Source of the DNA: Nemertoderma westbladi
Lineage: Eukaryota; Xenacoelomorpha; Nemertodermatida; Nemertodermatidae
DNA: 64,000 nucleotides
Reading direction: 5' to 3'
Assembly (NCBI GenBank): GCA_032718475.1
Contig: JAUCBJ010007147.1
Span: 1 to 64,000 of the forward strand
Under the pieces are notes generated by a model. It saw only the letters and a program-made list of their open reading frames with translations. It was not told the DNA's origin and searched no databases. How positions within the stretch are numbered: position 1 is the stretch's first letter; each line of letters opens with the position of its first letter. Shown here piece after piece: positions 53,580 through 63,473 of this stretch. The position numbers and the translations under genes are program-made.

Positions 53580-55038
53580 GACGGGGAGGTGGATACGCCA
53601 TATCAGAGGTGGGAGCAGCTAGAGGCGGATAGACGAGAGGCGAAGCGATTGGAAGAAATCGCTAGGCGAGAAAGGAGGGAGGCAGAAGAAAGGGAGGAGG
53701 AAGCAAGAAGGGAAAGCTACGGGTTCGAGGAACAGGCGGCCTTAGATGAACTTCGTTGGAAATCATCAGGGAGTTCGGGCGAGTCTCTAGGGCGAGAATT
53801 AGGGTGGACGGTGGGATCACCAAAACAGTCGACTTCGGGATTGCAGAAGACGCCCATTCCAGCGGGCGCCGAGGGCGATTACACACTGAGGGGGCCAGGG
53901 GAGCTGGAAGGATGGAGAATCACGGGCGAAAGCCAAGGCGGGAAGGGACACAGTGGGTCCACCGGGATACTGGGATTGGAGCCACTCCCAGAGGAGGACG
54001 AGGATGACGACGAGTTCGGAGAGATGCCGCCCATCGGGAGGATCGGCCACTCGGACACGGACTGGGTTGGCGGGAGGGTGGTGACGGCCAGTGGGGCGAG
54101 AGCCTTCTGGGATAGACCCGGCAAGCGGGCCTGGGTGCATGAGGAGCCAACGATGGATTTCGCGGGGAGCACCATCAGGTTGGTCGAGCAACCGGGAACG
54201 GCACCACGAGTAGTATTCGGAGAGACGATACCCGGGAGGGGCGAGGAGATAGACGTGGACAGGGATGCTAACGTCCAAAAGTTCACTTACCAGCGACTCC
54301 ACAGACCGAGGAGATCGCTTGGGACGAAAGACGACGTGGGGCGTGCTCGGCAGCGATTACTGCGGGAGGCAAACTCACCAGGAAAGGAGCTGTTTGTACC
54401 GATTCCAGAAAGGGACTAGTTGTCTCTACTGCCGCGAGTCGAGCCACAGGATGGGGGCGTGTCCACGGTTGCACAACCGGTGCTCTAAGTGCAACTTCCT
54501 GGGGCACTACGGATGCCAGTGCGACTGGATGGATGACGAAGAGAAGTTTAGGATCTTCGAGGAGTGGGCCGATGTCGGCGCCATGACACAGCAGCGTATG
54601 AAGGCCCAGGAGTTCCGATGGGGCTTCTTTAATATCAACCAGGAGGCCCACCTGGAGATTATTAAACGGAGACTTCCGTTTACCTACCAGGAGGTGTCAA
54701 CGGCGGCGTCGTATGCCGGGGTGATAAATACGCAGAGGTATTTGGACAGGTGGACGCCACAGAACCGAGGAGAGTTTAGAGATTTCTTGGCGGAGCATGT
54801 GCCGCGGGCGATGAAAGTGATCCTATGGGACGCCACTAGGGGGAGACAACAGGGCCATTCGGAGGGGCCACCCGCGAGGCAATACCAGGAGCTGATAACT
54901 AGAGAGGTGAGGGCGAGGGTCAGGAGTCTGAAGGGAGATAAGGCCAAGGGAGCGGCAGCGGCCAGGAAACGACCAAGGGAGGAGGATGACAGAGGGAAGG
55001 AGTTGAGATCGTTCCCAAAGTCAGGTGGAACGAACTAG
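53580..55038 (+). pseudogene. Outer element third ORF, second part (resumes after the inner insertion)
   Basis: Starts DGEVDTPYQRWEQLEADRRE, the exact continuation of HLVDG at 39432 and homologous to residues about 365 onward of the intact ORF. It has the coiled coil, the acidic linker and GHSDTDWVGGRVVTASGARAF. A frameshift falls around 54340, just before the knuckles; the other frame then carries DYCGRQTHQERSC (first Cys replaced by Ser), CLYCRESSHRMGAC and CSKCNFLGHYGCQC, and ends KELRSFPKSGGTN at 55038. The gene is broken by this shift, the earlier 8-base loss and the 14-kb insertion. Confidence 0.9.
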
Positions 55039-55728
55039 AACTTGGATGTGGGATGCCTGGAAGGCACCACGTGAGAAGTACGAACTCCTAAGTGCAAAAT
55101 TTAATTAATTAAAAGTGCAATTAGTATGTACGTATATAATAATCATTAATTTAGTCAAATAAGTAAATATAATCAAATAAGTACTATAGTCATATAACCT
55201 TTTCCCATTAGCTACTGGGACTGGGGACCAATTGACTATGACAGAACGAGACACTGGACGACTTCATACTTCTTGAGTGCGACGGCACAAAGGGGGAGGG
55301 TGAGGCCCGTCAGGAGAGAGTGGGTTGAGATAGGGGTTGAGTACGGAACGCGCGGAGAGAGTGCGGGTGCAATTCAAGCGTGGGGGGGGGGGGGAGAAGT
55401 AGGAGGTAGATTGAGGGACAGGGAGGTCCGAGAGTGAGGGTTGAAGAGAAGTTAAAGTCAGTTAGAGTGGAGAGAGTGTTGGGGAAACAAAAATTGTGTG
55501 AGAGAAAGCCACAATTGGCCCGACACGGGACACCAGATGTCTTGGTGCAGATAGATAAAGTTGCACCAAGACGGGGTAGCGATATCATACCCATAGGGAG
55601 TGGCCTGGAAAGCCGGCTCGGAAAAAATAACTCCACCCCACACCCGATAGTAGATCGGGCTCCAGCGGAATTGTAGCGCACTTGAGGTAGATGCTATCTT
55701 TCCACCGGGAAGATAGAATGGGGGGGAG
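55039..55728 (+). other. 3' leader of the outer element with purine tract
   Basis: Non-coding; homologous to 52326-53039. A 12-base G run lies near 55382. ATGCTATCTT near 55690 can pair with GAAGATAG just before the GGGGGGAG tract ending at 55728, a weaker form of the inner element's hairpin. Confidence 0.7.
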
Positions 55729-56301
55729 TGTTAGCGAATTCAATTCCGCTAACCACCCCATAAAGTTGGGAAAGCGGCGCCTTTAAGCAATATTGGGGAG
55801 TACGAGGTTGATTGCCAATCAACCTCGTATCACCCCCAATAAATGGGGACGACAAACCCCAAAGGGCCGCACACAATGGAGGTCAGAGGTTAAGCCTCCA
55901 GGGAGAAGGAAAGTAACAGCAGCGGGGGGGAAACACATCCCGCAGAGGTGAAGGCGAGAAGTAGGTTATCAACCAATGGGGGGACAGGAGAGGCATCATC
56001 TGAGTAGTAAGGCCAACACAGTGCAATATATTACCAGTTGGTGTTATATATTACAGTTTAGTTTACTCAGTTCAGTTAGGGCAGAACGGTAACTTTTATT
56101 ACCGTCGCCGCCACCATCACCAATTATATTACCGGTATTTACATTATACATCCATTAACTGTGCTTTGTGCTTCACTCTACTATATTCTATACATATCTG
56201 TTAATAACATCAGAACTCTTTCAATTTAACAACGAAGTCTTTCACACATGGCGGGGACGCGTAAATAAAATAACCGGTCGGGATTCTCGGATCCCGTCAC
56301 A
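55729..56301 (+). repeat. 3' LTR of the outer element
   Basis: 573 bp, TGTTAGCG to CCCGTCACA, same length as the 5' LTR, followed by CACAA at 56302-56306. The hairpin at 55801-55829 is unchanged. Confidence 0.93.
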
Positions 56302-56306
56302 CACAA

Positions 56307-57136
56307 TTAGTTCAAACAAACTACATTTTTTACAAAACTATGTAAAATGAAATCATTTAGACAAAAAAAAATTTTAAATATGACTTTTTCCAGTAGTTCA
56401 ATAACTTCGCAAATTCGCACGAAATTCCGTAACGATCTGGTTTGTAATTCCATAACGACGGGACACCAATAAAGCTGTAACACCAAATTGATTGCTAAAT
56501 CTGCTTAAAAAGGGGGGGGGGGGGGGGGGGGGGTTCACCCCTTGTCTATTTTTCATCAGAATTTTTATAATGTGTTTTCCGATGTAAATTTTTGTGGTGA
56601 TTCCAAATCTGAAATCAGATTTTCGATAACTTGTTTTGTTTTCGAGTTATGGCAACTTTTGTTAATTTCATCTAAAATTTGAAAATTTTTAATTTTGATG
56701 CAGCACCACATTTGACACCAAAAATGACCAATAAACACCCAGAAATATCGAAATATTTTGCCATTTTCGGACGGAATCAGCGCCGAAAATTAGCCTATAG
56801 GTATGAAAACCGCAAAAGAAGATCATTTTTGAAAAATTTTAAAAAAATTTCACTTTTGGTGCATATTTGGTCAGTTGTAATCAGGAGGAAATATCAGATT
56901 CGGTTTAACATATTTTTTCCTACTAGTTCTGTAATTTTTAACCGATTTTAATTCTGTTTGCGTTTTTTCGAAGCTCCTGGTGTTGCCAACAAACGATACT
57001 ACCAGATTGATTTTTTTTTTCATTATATCAAAAGTTTCTGCATTTAGTCGAGTAGACGCTTGGTACATGTTACTGACGAACCGTTCTCCAGCGTATGACT
57101 GCAATTTTATTTGCTCATGATGTTGATCCACATGGT
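56307..57136. other. AT-rich intergenic DNA with a poly-G tract
   Basis: No gene seen. A 22-base G run lies at 56512-56533. Short open frames here have biased AT-rich composition and no recognisable domain. Confidence 0.5.
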
Positions 57137-57965
57137 ACTAGTGTGTTATAGGTACACCCCCCCCCCCTCAATTTTTTTTACTAGCTACAGTAGTTTTTGC
57201 AATTTCTTATTATGAAATGTTCTAGAACATGAGATACATTTGAAAAAATAATAAAATGTTCTAGAACAAATATTTTTTGTTTTAAAACAAAATTTAAAAA
57301 AGCTTACAAATTTTACTTTTTGTTAGTTATGTTTTATTTGATGGAAAAGAAATTGAATTTTCTAGAATTTTCGAAATTCTTCAGCTAAGATTTGACTTTC
57401 GCCCAACAACTAGCTGAGTTTCGTTGGAAGCTTCTACACAAATAAAACCTATTTTCTGCTCTGTTGGATTTCATCAGAAAATATTACCCGCTGTCTGCAA
57501 AATAATAAATATTATACAGTATACGTATTCTAAGCATATCATTAATTTCTGAATATAATGACATCAATACAATGTATTTTTTTTATTTTAATTAGCTATT
57601 AAACCCCTATTACCACCCCCCCCCCAAACCCATCTTGCCAGCAACGATTAAAAATTATATGAAACAAATTCTAAACAAAATTAAAAAAAAAATTTATATT
57701 TTTGAACTGTTCTAGAACAAAAACTATTTGTTCTAGAACTTTTTTTTTCTAGTTCTGAATAGCTAACATGTTCTAGAACATTATTAAAAAATAAAAATAG
57801 AACATTAATTTTTTTTAAATAATTCTAGAACAAAAAATAGTTTTTCTAGAACATATATATATATTTTTTAATAGCTAACATGTTCTAGAACATGTTCATA
57901 AAAAGAAATAGCAAAAACTAGGTAGTAAAAAAAATTTGAGGGGGGTGTACCTATAACAGACTAGT
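57137..57965. mobile_element. Non-autonomous DNA transposon (MITE) with about 90-bp inverted ends
   Basis: The left end (ACTAGTGTGTTATAGG then TACACCCCCC, 57137 on) matches the reverse complement of the right end at 57965 (ACTAGTCTGTTATAGG then TACACCCCCC). Similarity continues inwards for about 90 bases through TTTTTTTTACTA and GTTCTAGAACATG, with small indels. The element is about 830 bp with no coding capacity. ACTAGT or CTAG at both edges may be part of the end or of the target duplication; the data cannot separate these. The interior has many TTCTAGAA palindromes. Confidence 0.8.
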
Positions 57966-58850
57966 GCCATACACATTATAACAATACATTTTCGCTATAA
58001 AGACTTTGGGAAAGGTTGAACAATTTTTTTTATTGCCGTTTGTTTGGAGGGTAAAATCATAAACAAATTACCGAAATATGTTAAGCTATGTATATAGAGA
58101 ATGTGTTAGCAACAACATTAAACATTCTAGAATATTCTGTTTAATGTGTGGCCATAAAGAGAGTTGGAGGAGACGAGTGCTTTGGCTAACATAACTAAAT
58201 AAATTGTGATTAATAGTGACATTTCGTTTTGAGAAAGATTGCCTTATCTGGATGTACTGCTTTATATTGATCCAAAAAATCCAAAACTTGGAAACCCAAG
58301 ATGCAGCGATAGCAATATGAGAAAGGACTTCTTTTGTCCTTTGGGAAACAAGATTGCCGCGATACGAAGAATTAGATGGAAATGTGAAGATTCCTTTGGA
58401 TTTGGTAGATAGATGGTGAGCTTGAAGACCTAACTATTTTGGGAACCCGATTCTATCGAAGTTGCTGCGTCAATTTTAAAGGTAAATATACGCCGCCATT
58501 TAAATATGTAGAAAATCTCCCTATTTAAGAAGATTTGTATTTTCGCTTTACAATAATTATTGTTTGAAAAGAATTTAAAAACGTCTCCATCCAATCTAAT
58601 CTAGCCACGGCCCTATCAAGCATTATTGATCATTTTATGATACTCTTTATGTAGCCCAATGCAGTAGGTAACGGTTCCGTGTGCCACTACACTTTTTAAT
58701 CATAAATAATTGTTACTATGGCAACCATGGAGAGTTCTAAAATTCTAGAGTGCTAAACCGGAGTGCTAAACAGACCATTATTGAATGTTTGCAAGCGGAT
58801 GTTAAAAGGGGAAAAGCCACCACCAATTTGGTCTAAAGGTCAACTAAAGA
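57966..58850. other. Intergenic DNA left of an RTE-like LINE
   Basis: No gene seen. TTCTAGAATATTC, a perfect heat-shock-element pattern, occurs near 58128 outside the MITE. The final part (from about 58800) is probably the decayed start of the LINE that follows. Confidence 0.45.
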
Positions 58851-60067
58851 CTCCCCAAGAAAGGAGACCTCGGCATACCAACAAACTATCGTGGGATCTG
58901 TCTGCTTGTGGTAGCTGCCACAATATACAATAAAATGATTCCATATAGGATTAGGCCTCACATAGAGAAACTACTGCGTAAGAGCCAAAACGGATTTCGA
59001 CCAAGTAGATCAACAATAGCTCAGATACTTGCACTACGGAGACTGATTGAAGGATTTAAGTCAAAGAATCTCCCCGCAGTCATGACTTGTGGACTTCAAG
59101 AAGGCATTCGACTCCATCCATAGAGGTAAAATGCTTGAAATCCTAAGAGCTTATGGAATACCAGAAGTAATTGTTGCTGGCATTTGGATTGTTATATTGT
59201 GACACAGAAGCGCAGGTACTCTCACCAGATGGTGAAACTGAGTTTTTCTCAATCCTTGCTGGGGTACTGCAAGGTGACAAATTAGCACCATTACTATTTG
59301 TAATTGTGCTGGATTACGCAATGAGGACGGCCACAAAGGGTGAAGATCTGGGATTCACACTTCAAGAACGCAGAAGTAGTAGATATCCGGCAACTACAGT
59401 CACATACACCGACTTTGCGGATGATATCGCCCTGCTCTCTAATACCCTAGCCGATGCACAGCTTCTACTAAATAAAGTGGAGAGGGCTGCTAAGGAGGTT
59501 GGATTGCATATAAATGCTACAAAGACCGAATTCATGACCTTTAATGTTGATGGAAACTTGACAACCATTGATAATAATCAACTAAGGAAGGTCGATGACT
59601 TCCAGTACCTTGGATCATGGATAGAGGGTAGCAAAAATGACATAGAAGTTAGGAACGCAAAGGCTTGGGAAGCTCTATCAAAAATGGATACCATCTGGAA
59701 ATCAGATCTCTCCAGACACCTGAAGACTAAGTTCTTTCGAGCCACAGTGGAAAGTGTATTTTTATACTGGGGTGAGACCTGGACACTGACTAAATCACTT
59801 GAACAACGAATTGATGGTTGCTACACAAGACTACTAAGGGCAGCCCTAAACATCAGCTGGAGACAACACTTGACAAACGCCGAGCTTTATGGTACAATAC
59901 CACCTGTATCAACCACCCTCCGTGAACGCAGATTAAGATTCCGTGGGCACTGCTGGCGAAGTAAAGACGAGGTCATACCAGATCTACTTCTCTGGCAACC
60001 AACTCATGTAAAGCGTAGTCGTGGACGACCGGCCATAACATATATAGATTGGAGGTTAGGATTTTAA
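58851..60067 (+). pseudogene. RTE-like LINE reverse transcriptase fragment (frameshifted)
   Basis: Same family as the fragment in the TOP1 intron. From 58851: LPKKGDLGIPTNYRGI and LLRKSQNGFRPSRSTIAQIL. A frameshift in motif A region gives DFKKAFDSI in another frame. From 59171 a 298-residue frame has GVLQGDKLAPLLFVIVLDY, TYTDFADDIALLSN (motif C, Asp pair present), YLGSWIEGSKNDIEVR, LKTKFFRATVESVFLYWGET and RLRFRGHCWRSKDE, ending at TAA near 60067. No endonuclease is present, and at least two frame breaks make it inactive. Downstream is a short unique gap before the next LINE. Confidence 0.85.
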
Positions 60068-60215
60068 CTGAACGGACCACACTATACTACTCTGTACCGG
60101 TACAATTTGTGCTACTGACATAGGCCTATATGAGTGGTGATTTCAGTATTCTGTAAATTCTACAATTATCTAAGTTTAAACTCGCTACGATAACTCCATT
60201 AATTCTGTTCCTATC

Positions 60216-61329
60216 ATGGTAGTAATACGTCGTGACTTGGTTTTCTCCATACCAGTAGTCGCGGCGTTGCTCCTACTGGTCAATGCACTCATATTTCCAG
60301 TGTCTGAAGTAATGGCGGAGAAACAAACTCAACGACGGCGGGGATGTGCTGATAAGGAATATTCCCTAAGATGCATGTATCAGAATGTGCGCTCGCTGAA
60401 TGAGAATAAAGTGTATGCTGTCAAAGAGGACATAATAGCTACAACGCTAGACTTAGTATTCATAGTCGAGCTATGGAACAACGTTGAGTTCTTGAATCTC
60501 GCCACTCCGGAGGATTACTATAATCGGCATTTGACGAGGAAAGACCGTACTGGAGGAGGGGTGGCCGTTATAGCGCACAACTCGGTGAAACTGCGAAAAA
60601 TACCCATCCCGGCTAATGAACAGTTTGAATCCTTGCTTCTAGCAACCGACAAAGAGCTTGTTCATGGGCGTTCATCGCCTCCCAAATAGTAAAAGGTATC
60701 CAACTTCAATTGTCGAGTATAAGAAAATTATTGATAGTACATTGGAAGACATGTCGTTAAAGTTCGACACAATTACTATTTTTGGCGATGCGAATTTATG
60801 GTTAGAATCTGACAAGTCGTTCCAATATCTATTGGAGACACACGGTTTCGATTTCAAGAAGACGGGTCCAACGCATAAGGACGGTCATACTCTAGATTTT
60901 GTAGCTAGCCTGGGCTATAAAATCGCTGATGTTGATCTGGATCCTATAGATGAAGTGTTTAGTGATCATGCCAGTATGCGATGGATATCGAATCTGTCCA
61001 GAAATGTCTCTAAATCTTATGAGGTACAGATAAGTTTTCGAGCCTGGAAAAACTTTGATAAGGATAAATTTATAACGGAGCTGAAAGTTAATGGATTGGA
61101 TAAGAGTAGTGGAGATTTAACATGCAAAGGGTTTGAGGCGTGTGTAAAGAACCTGAGGAATTTGTTTGAACGACATGTTCCCATGAAAGAGAAGATTGTA
61201 AAGATCAACACTAAACACTCGAAAATCAGGGAGGAAGATAGGGAGGGGATCCAGACTAAACGGAAGGAGAAGAGACGGTGTGAACTTGCGTTTCACAAAA
61301 ACGGACTGAGCAGAACAAAGTTAATTTAA
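60216..61329 (+). pseudogene. Endonuclease region of the L2/CR1-like LINE (one frameshift)
   Basis: The ATG at 60216 is followed by a hydrophobic stretch and then CMYQNVRSLNENK, the usual opening of APE-type LINE endonucleases, with VELWNN (catalytic Glu) and RTGGGVAVIAHNSV. A frameshift at about 60660 moves to the frame starting MGVHRLPNSKRYP, which carries TIFGDANLW, HTLDFVASLG and the catalytic SDHASMRW (Asp-His). The usual GDFN is GDAN here. The region between nuclease and RT (HSKIREEDREGIQ) follows and the frame shifts again near 61290 before the RT. Confidence 0.82.
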
Positions 61330-61355
61330 ATATAGCAAAGTCGGACCTAGCGAAA

Positions 61356-63221
61356 TTGCTTCGCGATTCTACAAGGGCGTTTTACTGCGATTATATTAAT
61401 ACCAATTCGACTAACTCAAAACTTCTGTGGAAACAGTTCAAAAGGTTATTGGGAAAGGGAGGAAACCTTGTTTTACCGACTAAGCATGGCAATAGTGCTG
61501 AGTTGGCAACAAAGTTCTCACATTTTTTCACTGAAAAAATTAACACTATTATGTTGACATTCAATACGAGCAGTCGATGTAATAATCTCCCGAAATTGTA
61601 TAAAACAGACTTTTGTGAATTTCAGCCTTTTCAAGAGGAGGACTTAGCTCAACTCATAAGGAAGATGTCAAATGCAACCTGCGAACTGGACTGTATGCCA
61701 ACGCCTTTATTTAAATCAGTAATTCCCGTTGTTATTCAGCCCTTAACGATGTATATAAACATGGTTTTAGCAGATGCGGAATTCCCAGCCTTTCTTAAAC
61801 TGTCTATCGTAAGACCTCTCTTAAAGAAACCGGAGTTGGATGCTGAGATATTAAAAAATTATCGACCAGTGTCAAACCTTAGTTTCTTATCTAAGGTAGT
61901 TGAGAAAGTGATACTTGATAGAGCTACACCACAGCTAGCTTTTCACCAGACACAGTCTGGTTACAGACGGCACCATTCCACTGAAACTGCTAATCTATTT
62001 CTTCTAAATAAATTTCTTAAGGGAATAGAAAATCAACAAGTTACTTTGTGCTCCTATATTGATTTGAGTACGGCGTTCGACACTGTCCATCACAAAAACC
62101 TTATATTTAAGCTCAGTAAAGAATTTGGGTTCACTGGTGCTGCACTTAATCTCTTTGAGTCCTATTTAGCTGACAGACATCAATGCGTGAAAATTGATGA
62201 GAGTACATCTGATAAAACATTGCTTCAAACCGGCGTGCCTCAGGGAAGTATCCTTGGGCCAGCACTTTATAATGCATATATGACTGACCTGTTCTGGCGT
62301 GTGGATGCATTAGGAGTGAAAGGTGCTAACTATGCTGATGACACACAATTCTTTGTGACTGGATATGCTGAAGATATAGAGACCCTGAAGACTCGTATCA
62401 CTGCTGTGCTACATATTGTTGCTGCTTGGATGGACGTTAATCACCTACAAATTAACCCAGATAAAACTGAACTGATTGTATATGGCACGAAACAACAAAG
62501 AATGAAGATACCTCTGAATGCTAGAACAATTGTATACAGAAACGTTAAGATAGATTTCTCTGATAAGGTTAAATCTCTCGGAGTTGTGTTTGATAGTGAA
62601 TTGAAATTTAAAGATCAGATAGTAGCAACAGCAGCGAAATCGAAATATTATATCCGGTCTTTGTATAAAATTCGGCCTTACCTTACAACTTCAGCTCTAG
62701 AAACCCTAGTCCACGCATTCATAACCAGCAGAATCGACTATTCAAACGCTGTCCTTAAAACATCCGCTAAATCAGTAGTTAAACGTCTACAAATGATACA
62801 AAACAGCGCTGCAAGATTGGTTACTCATTCTCCACGATATCGTGTTATCAATGGACAATACAAGTACACCTCGGCAGCGGCAATGCTGAAATCCCTTCAC
62901 TGGCTGCCCATTGAATCACGGATTAATTATAAGCTTGCTTGTATCACATTTAAATGTCTGTCTGGGACTGCCCCGACTTATTTGCGCAATGAAATATCTA
63001 TCCTTGAGGATACCCGTAAGTTGCGATCCAGCAATCTCTCAAAGCTTTCTGTCCCACTTGTGAAAAACACCCTAGCATCGAAGAGCTTCTACTCGTTTGC
63101 CCCTCGTTTGTGGAATAAACTACCGCCATCGACCCGATCAACTGAATCCATGATGACCTATGACTCATTTAGGCGCGAACTGAAAACCCTTTTGTTTACC
63201 GGTAATTGTAAATTAGATTAG
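61356..63221 (+). CDS. Reverse transcriptase of the L2/CR1-like LINE
   Basis: An uninterrupted frame of 621 codons; it opens upstream of any Met because of the frameshift near 61290 and is the C-terminal part of a larger ORF2. RT landmarks: LKNYRPVSNLSFLSKVVEKV, QSGYRRHHSTETA, YIDLSTAFDTVHH (motif A), GVPQGSILGPALYNAYM (motif B), NYADDTQFF (motif C), INPDKTELIVYG (motif D) and VKSLGVVFD. The C-terminal half has RIDYSNAVL, NSAARLVTHSPRY and LHWLPIESRINYKL. All catalytic Asp residues are present. Stop TAG at 63219-63221. RT looks functional but lacks an intact upstream endonuclease frame. Confidence 0.93.
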   Translation: MLRDSTRAFYCDYINTNSTNSKLLWKQFKRLLGKGGNLVLPTKHGNSAELATKFSHFFTEKINTIMLTFNTSSRCNNLPKLYKTDFCEFQPFQEEDLAQLIRKMSNATCELDCMPTPLFKSVIPVVIQPLTMYINMVLADAEFPAFLKLSIVRPLLKKPELDAEILKNYRPVSNLSFLSKVVEKVILDRATPQLAFHQTQSGYRRHHSTETANLFLLNKFLKGIENQQVTLCSYIDLSTAFDTVHHKNLIFKLSKEFGFTGAALNLFESYLADRHQCVKIDESTSDKTLLQTGVPQGSILGPALYNAYMTDLFWRVDALGVKGANYADDTQFFVTGYAEDIETLKTRITAVLHIVAAWMDVNHLQINPDKTELIVYGTKQQRMKIPLNARTIVYRNVKIDFSDKVKSLGVVFDSELKFKDQIVATAAKSKYYIRSLYKIRPYLTTSALETLVHAFITSRIDYSNAVLKTSAKSVVKRLQMIQNSAARLVTHSPRYRVINGQYKYTSAAAMLKSLHWLPIESRINYKLACITFKCLSGTAPTYLRNEISILEDTRKLRSSNLSKLSVPLVKNTLASKSFYSFAPRLWNKLPPSTRSTESMMTYDSFRRELKTLLFTGNCKLD

Positions 63222-63230
63222 TGTGGCAGC

Positions 63231-63277
63231 TGCAGGCGCCCTGATAAGAGTGTAAATACTCCCTAAGGGCGCCTGCA
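63231..63277 (+). promoter_or_regulatory. 3'UTR hairpin of the L2/CR1-like LINE
   Basis: TGCAGGCGCCCT at 63231-63242 is the exact reverse complement of AGGGCGCCTGCA at 63266-63277, a 12-bp stem with a 23-base loop, ten bases after the RT stop codon. LINE RTs of several clades bind 3' stem-loops to prime reverse transcription; this is a candidate. Confidence 0.75.
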
Positions 63278-63417
63278 ACACCAAATACAAATATCATTTA
63301 TTATTATTATAGATTAACTTGAAAGGGATACTGAACTTGGGAGAAACGAAATTGTGACAACTATGGAGAATCGGGAAGCCTGGAAGGATCTCATATCCAC
63401 TGTCCGAGTTCGCCTAC

Positions 63418-63449
<32 letters not shown>

Positions 63450-63450
63450 A
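63418..63450 (+). repeat. (TAG)n microsatellite
   Basis: About 11 uninterrupted AGT/TAG trinucleotides between the LINE tail and the minus-strand LTR. Confidence 0.9.
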
Positions 63451-63473
63451 ACACCATACAAATGTTATTTAAC

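Larger units (their letters stand above)
28491..56301 (+). mobile_element. Outer BEL/Pao LTR retrotransposon (27.8 kb including nested insertions)
   Basis: Bounded by two 573-bp LTRs (28491-29063 and 55729-56301; TG...CA ends) and a CACAA duplication. In order it contains a decayed gag N-terminus, gag core with protease, a foreign segment where RT-RNase H-integrase should be, tandem repeats, a third-ORF remnant with the orphan LTR of a relative (37233-37802), its own third ORF cut by the inner element, a 3' leader with purine tract, and the 3' LTR. The two LTRs differ at roughly 15-17 sites by eye (about 97% identity), so it is older than the inner insertion. It cannot encode its own RT or integrase. 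Confidence 0.93.
60216..63313 (+). mobile_element. L2/CR1-like LINE with endonuclease and RT
   Basis: Carries an APE-type endonuclease, then RT, then a 3'UTR with a strong hairpin and a short ATT-repeat tail (TTTATTATTATTAT near 63298-63311), the usual way such elements end. The RT and its C-terminal region (LHWLPIESRINYKL, CLSGTAPTYL, RLWNKLPPSTRS, FRRELKTLLF) are typical of the L2/CR1 group. The clade is assigned from these motifs only. The left boundary is uncertain. Confidence 0.85.
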
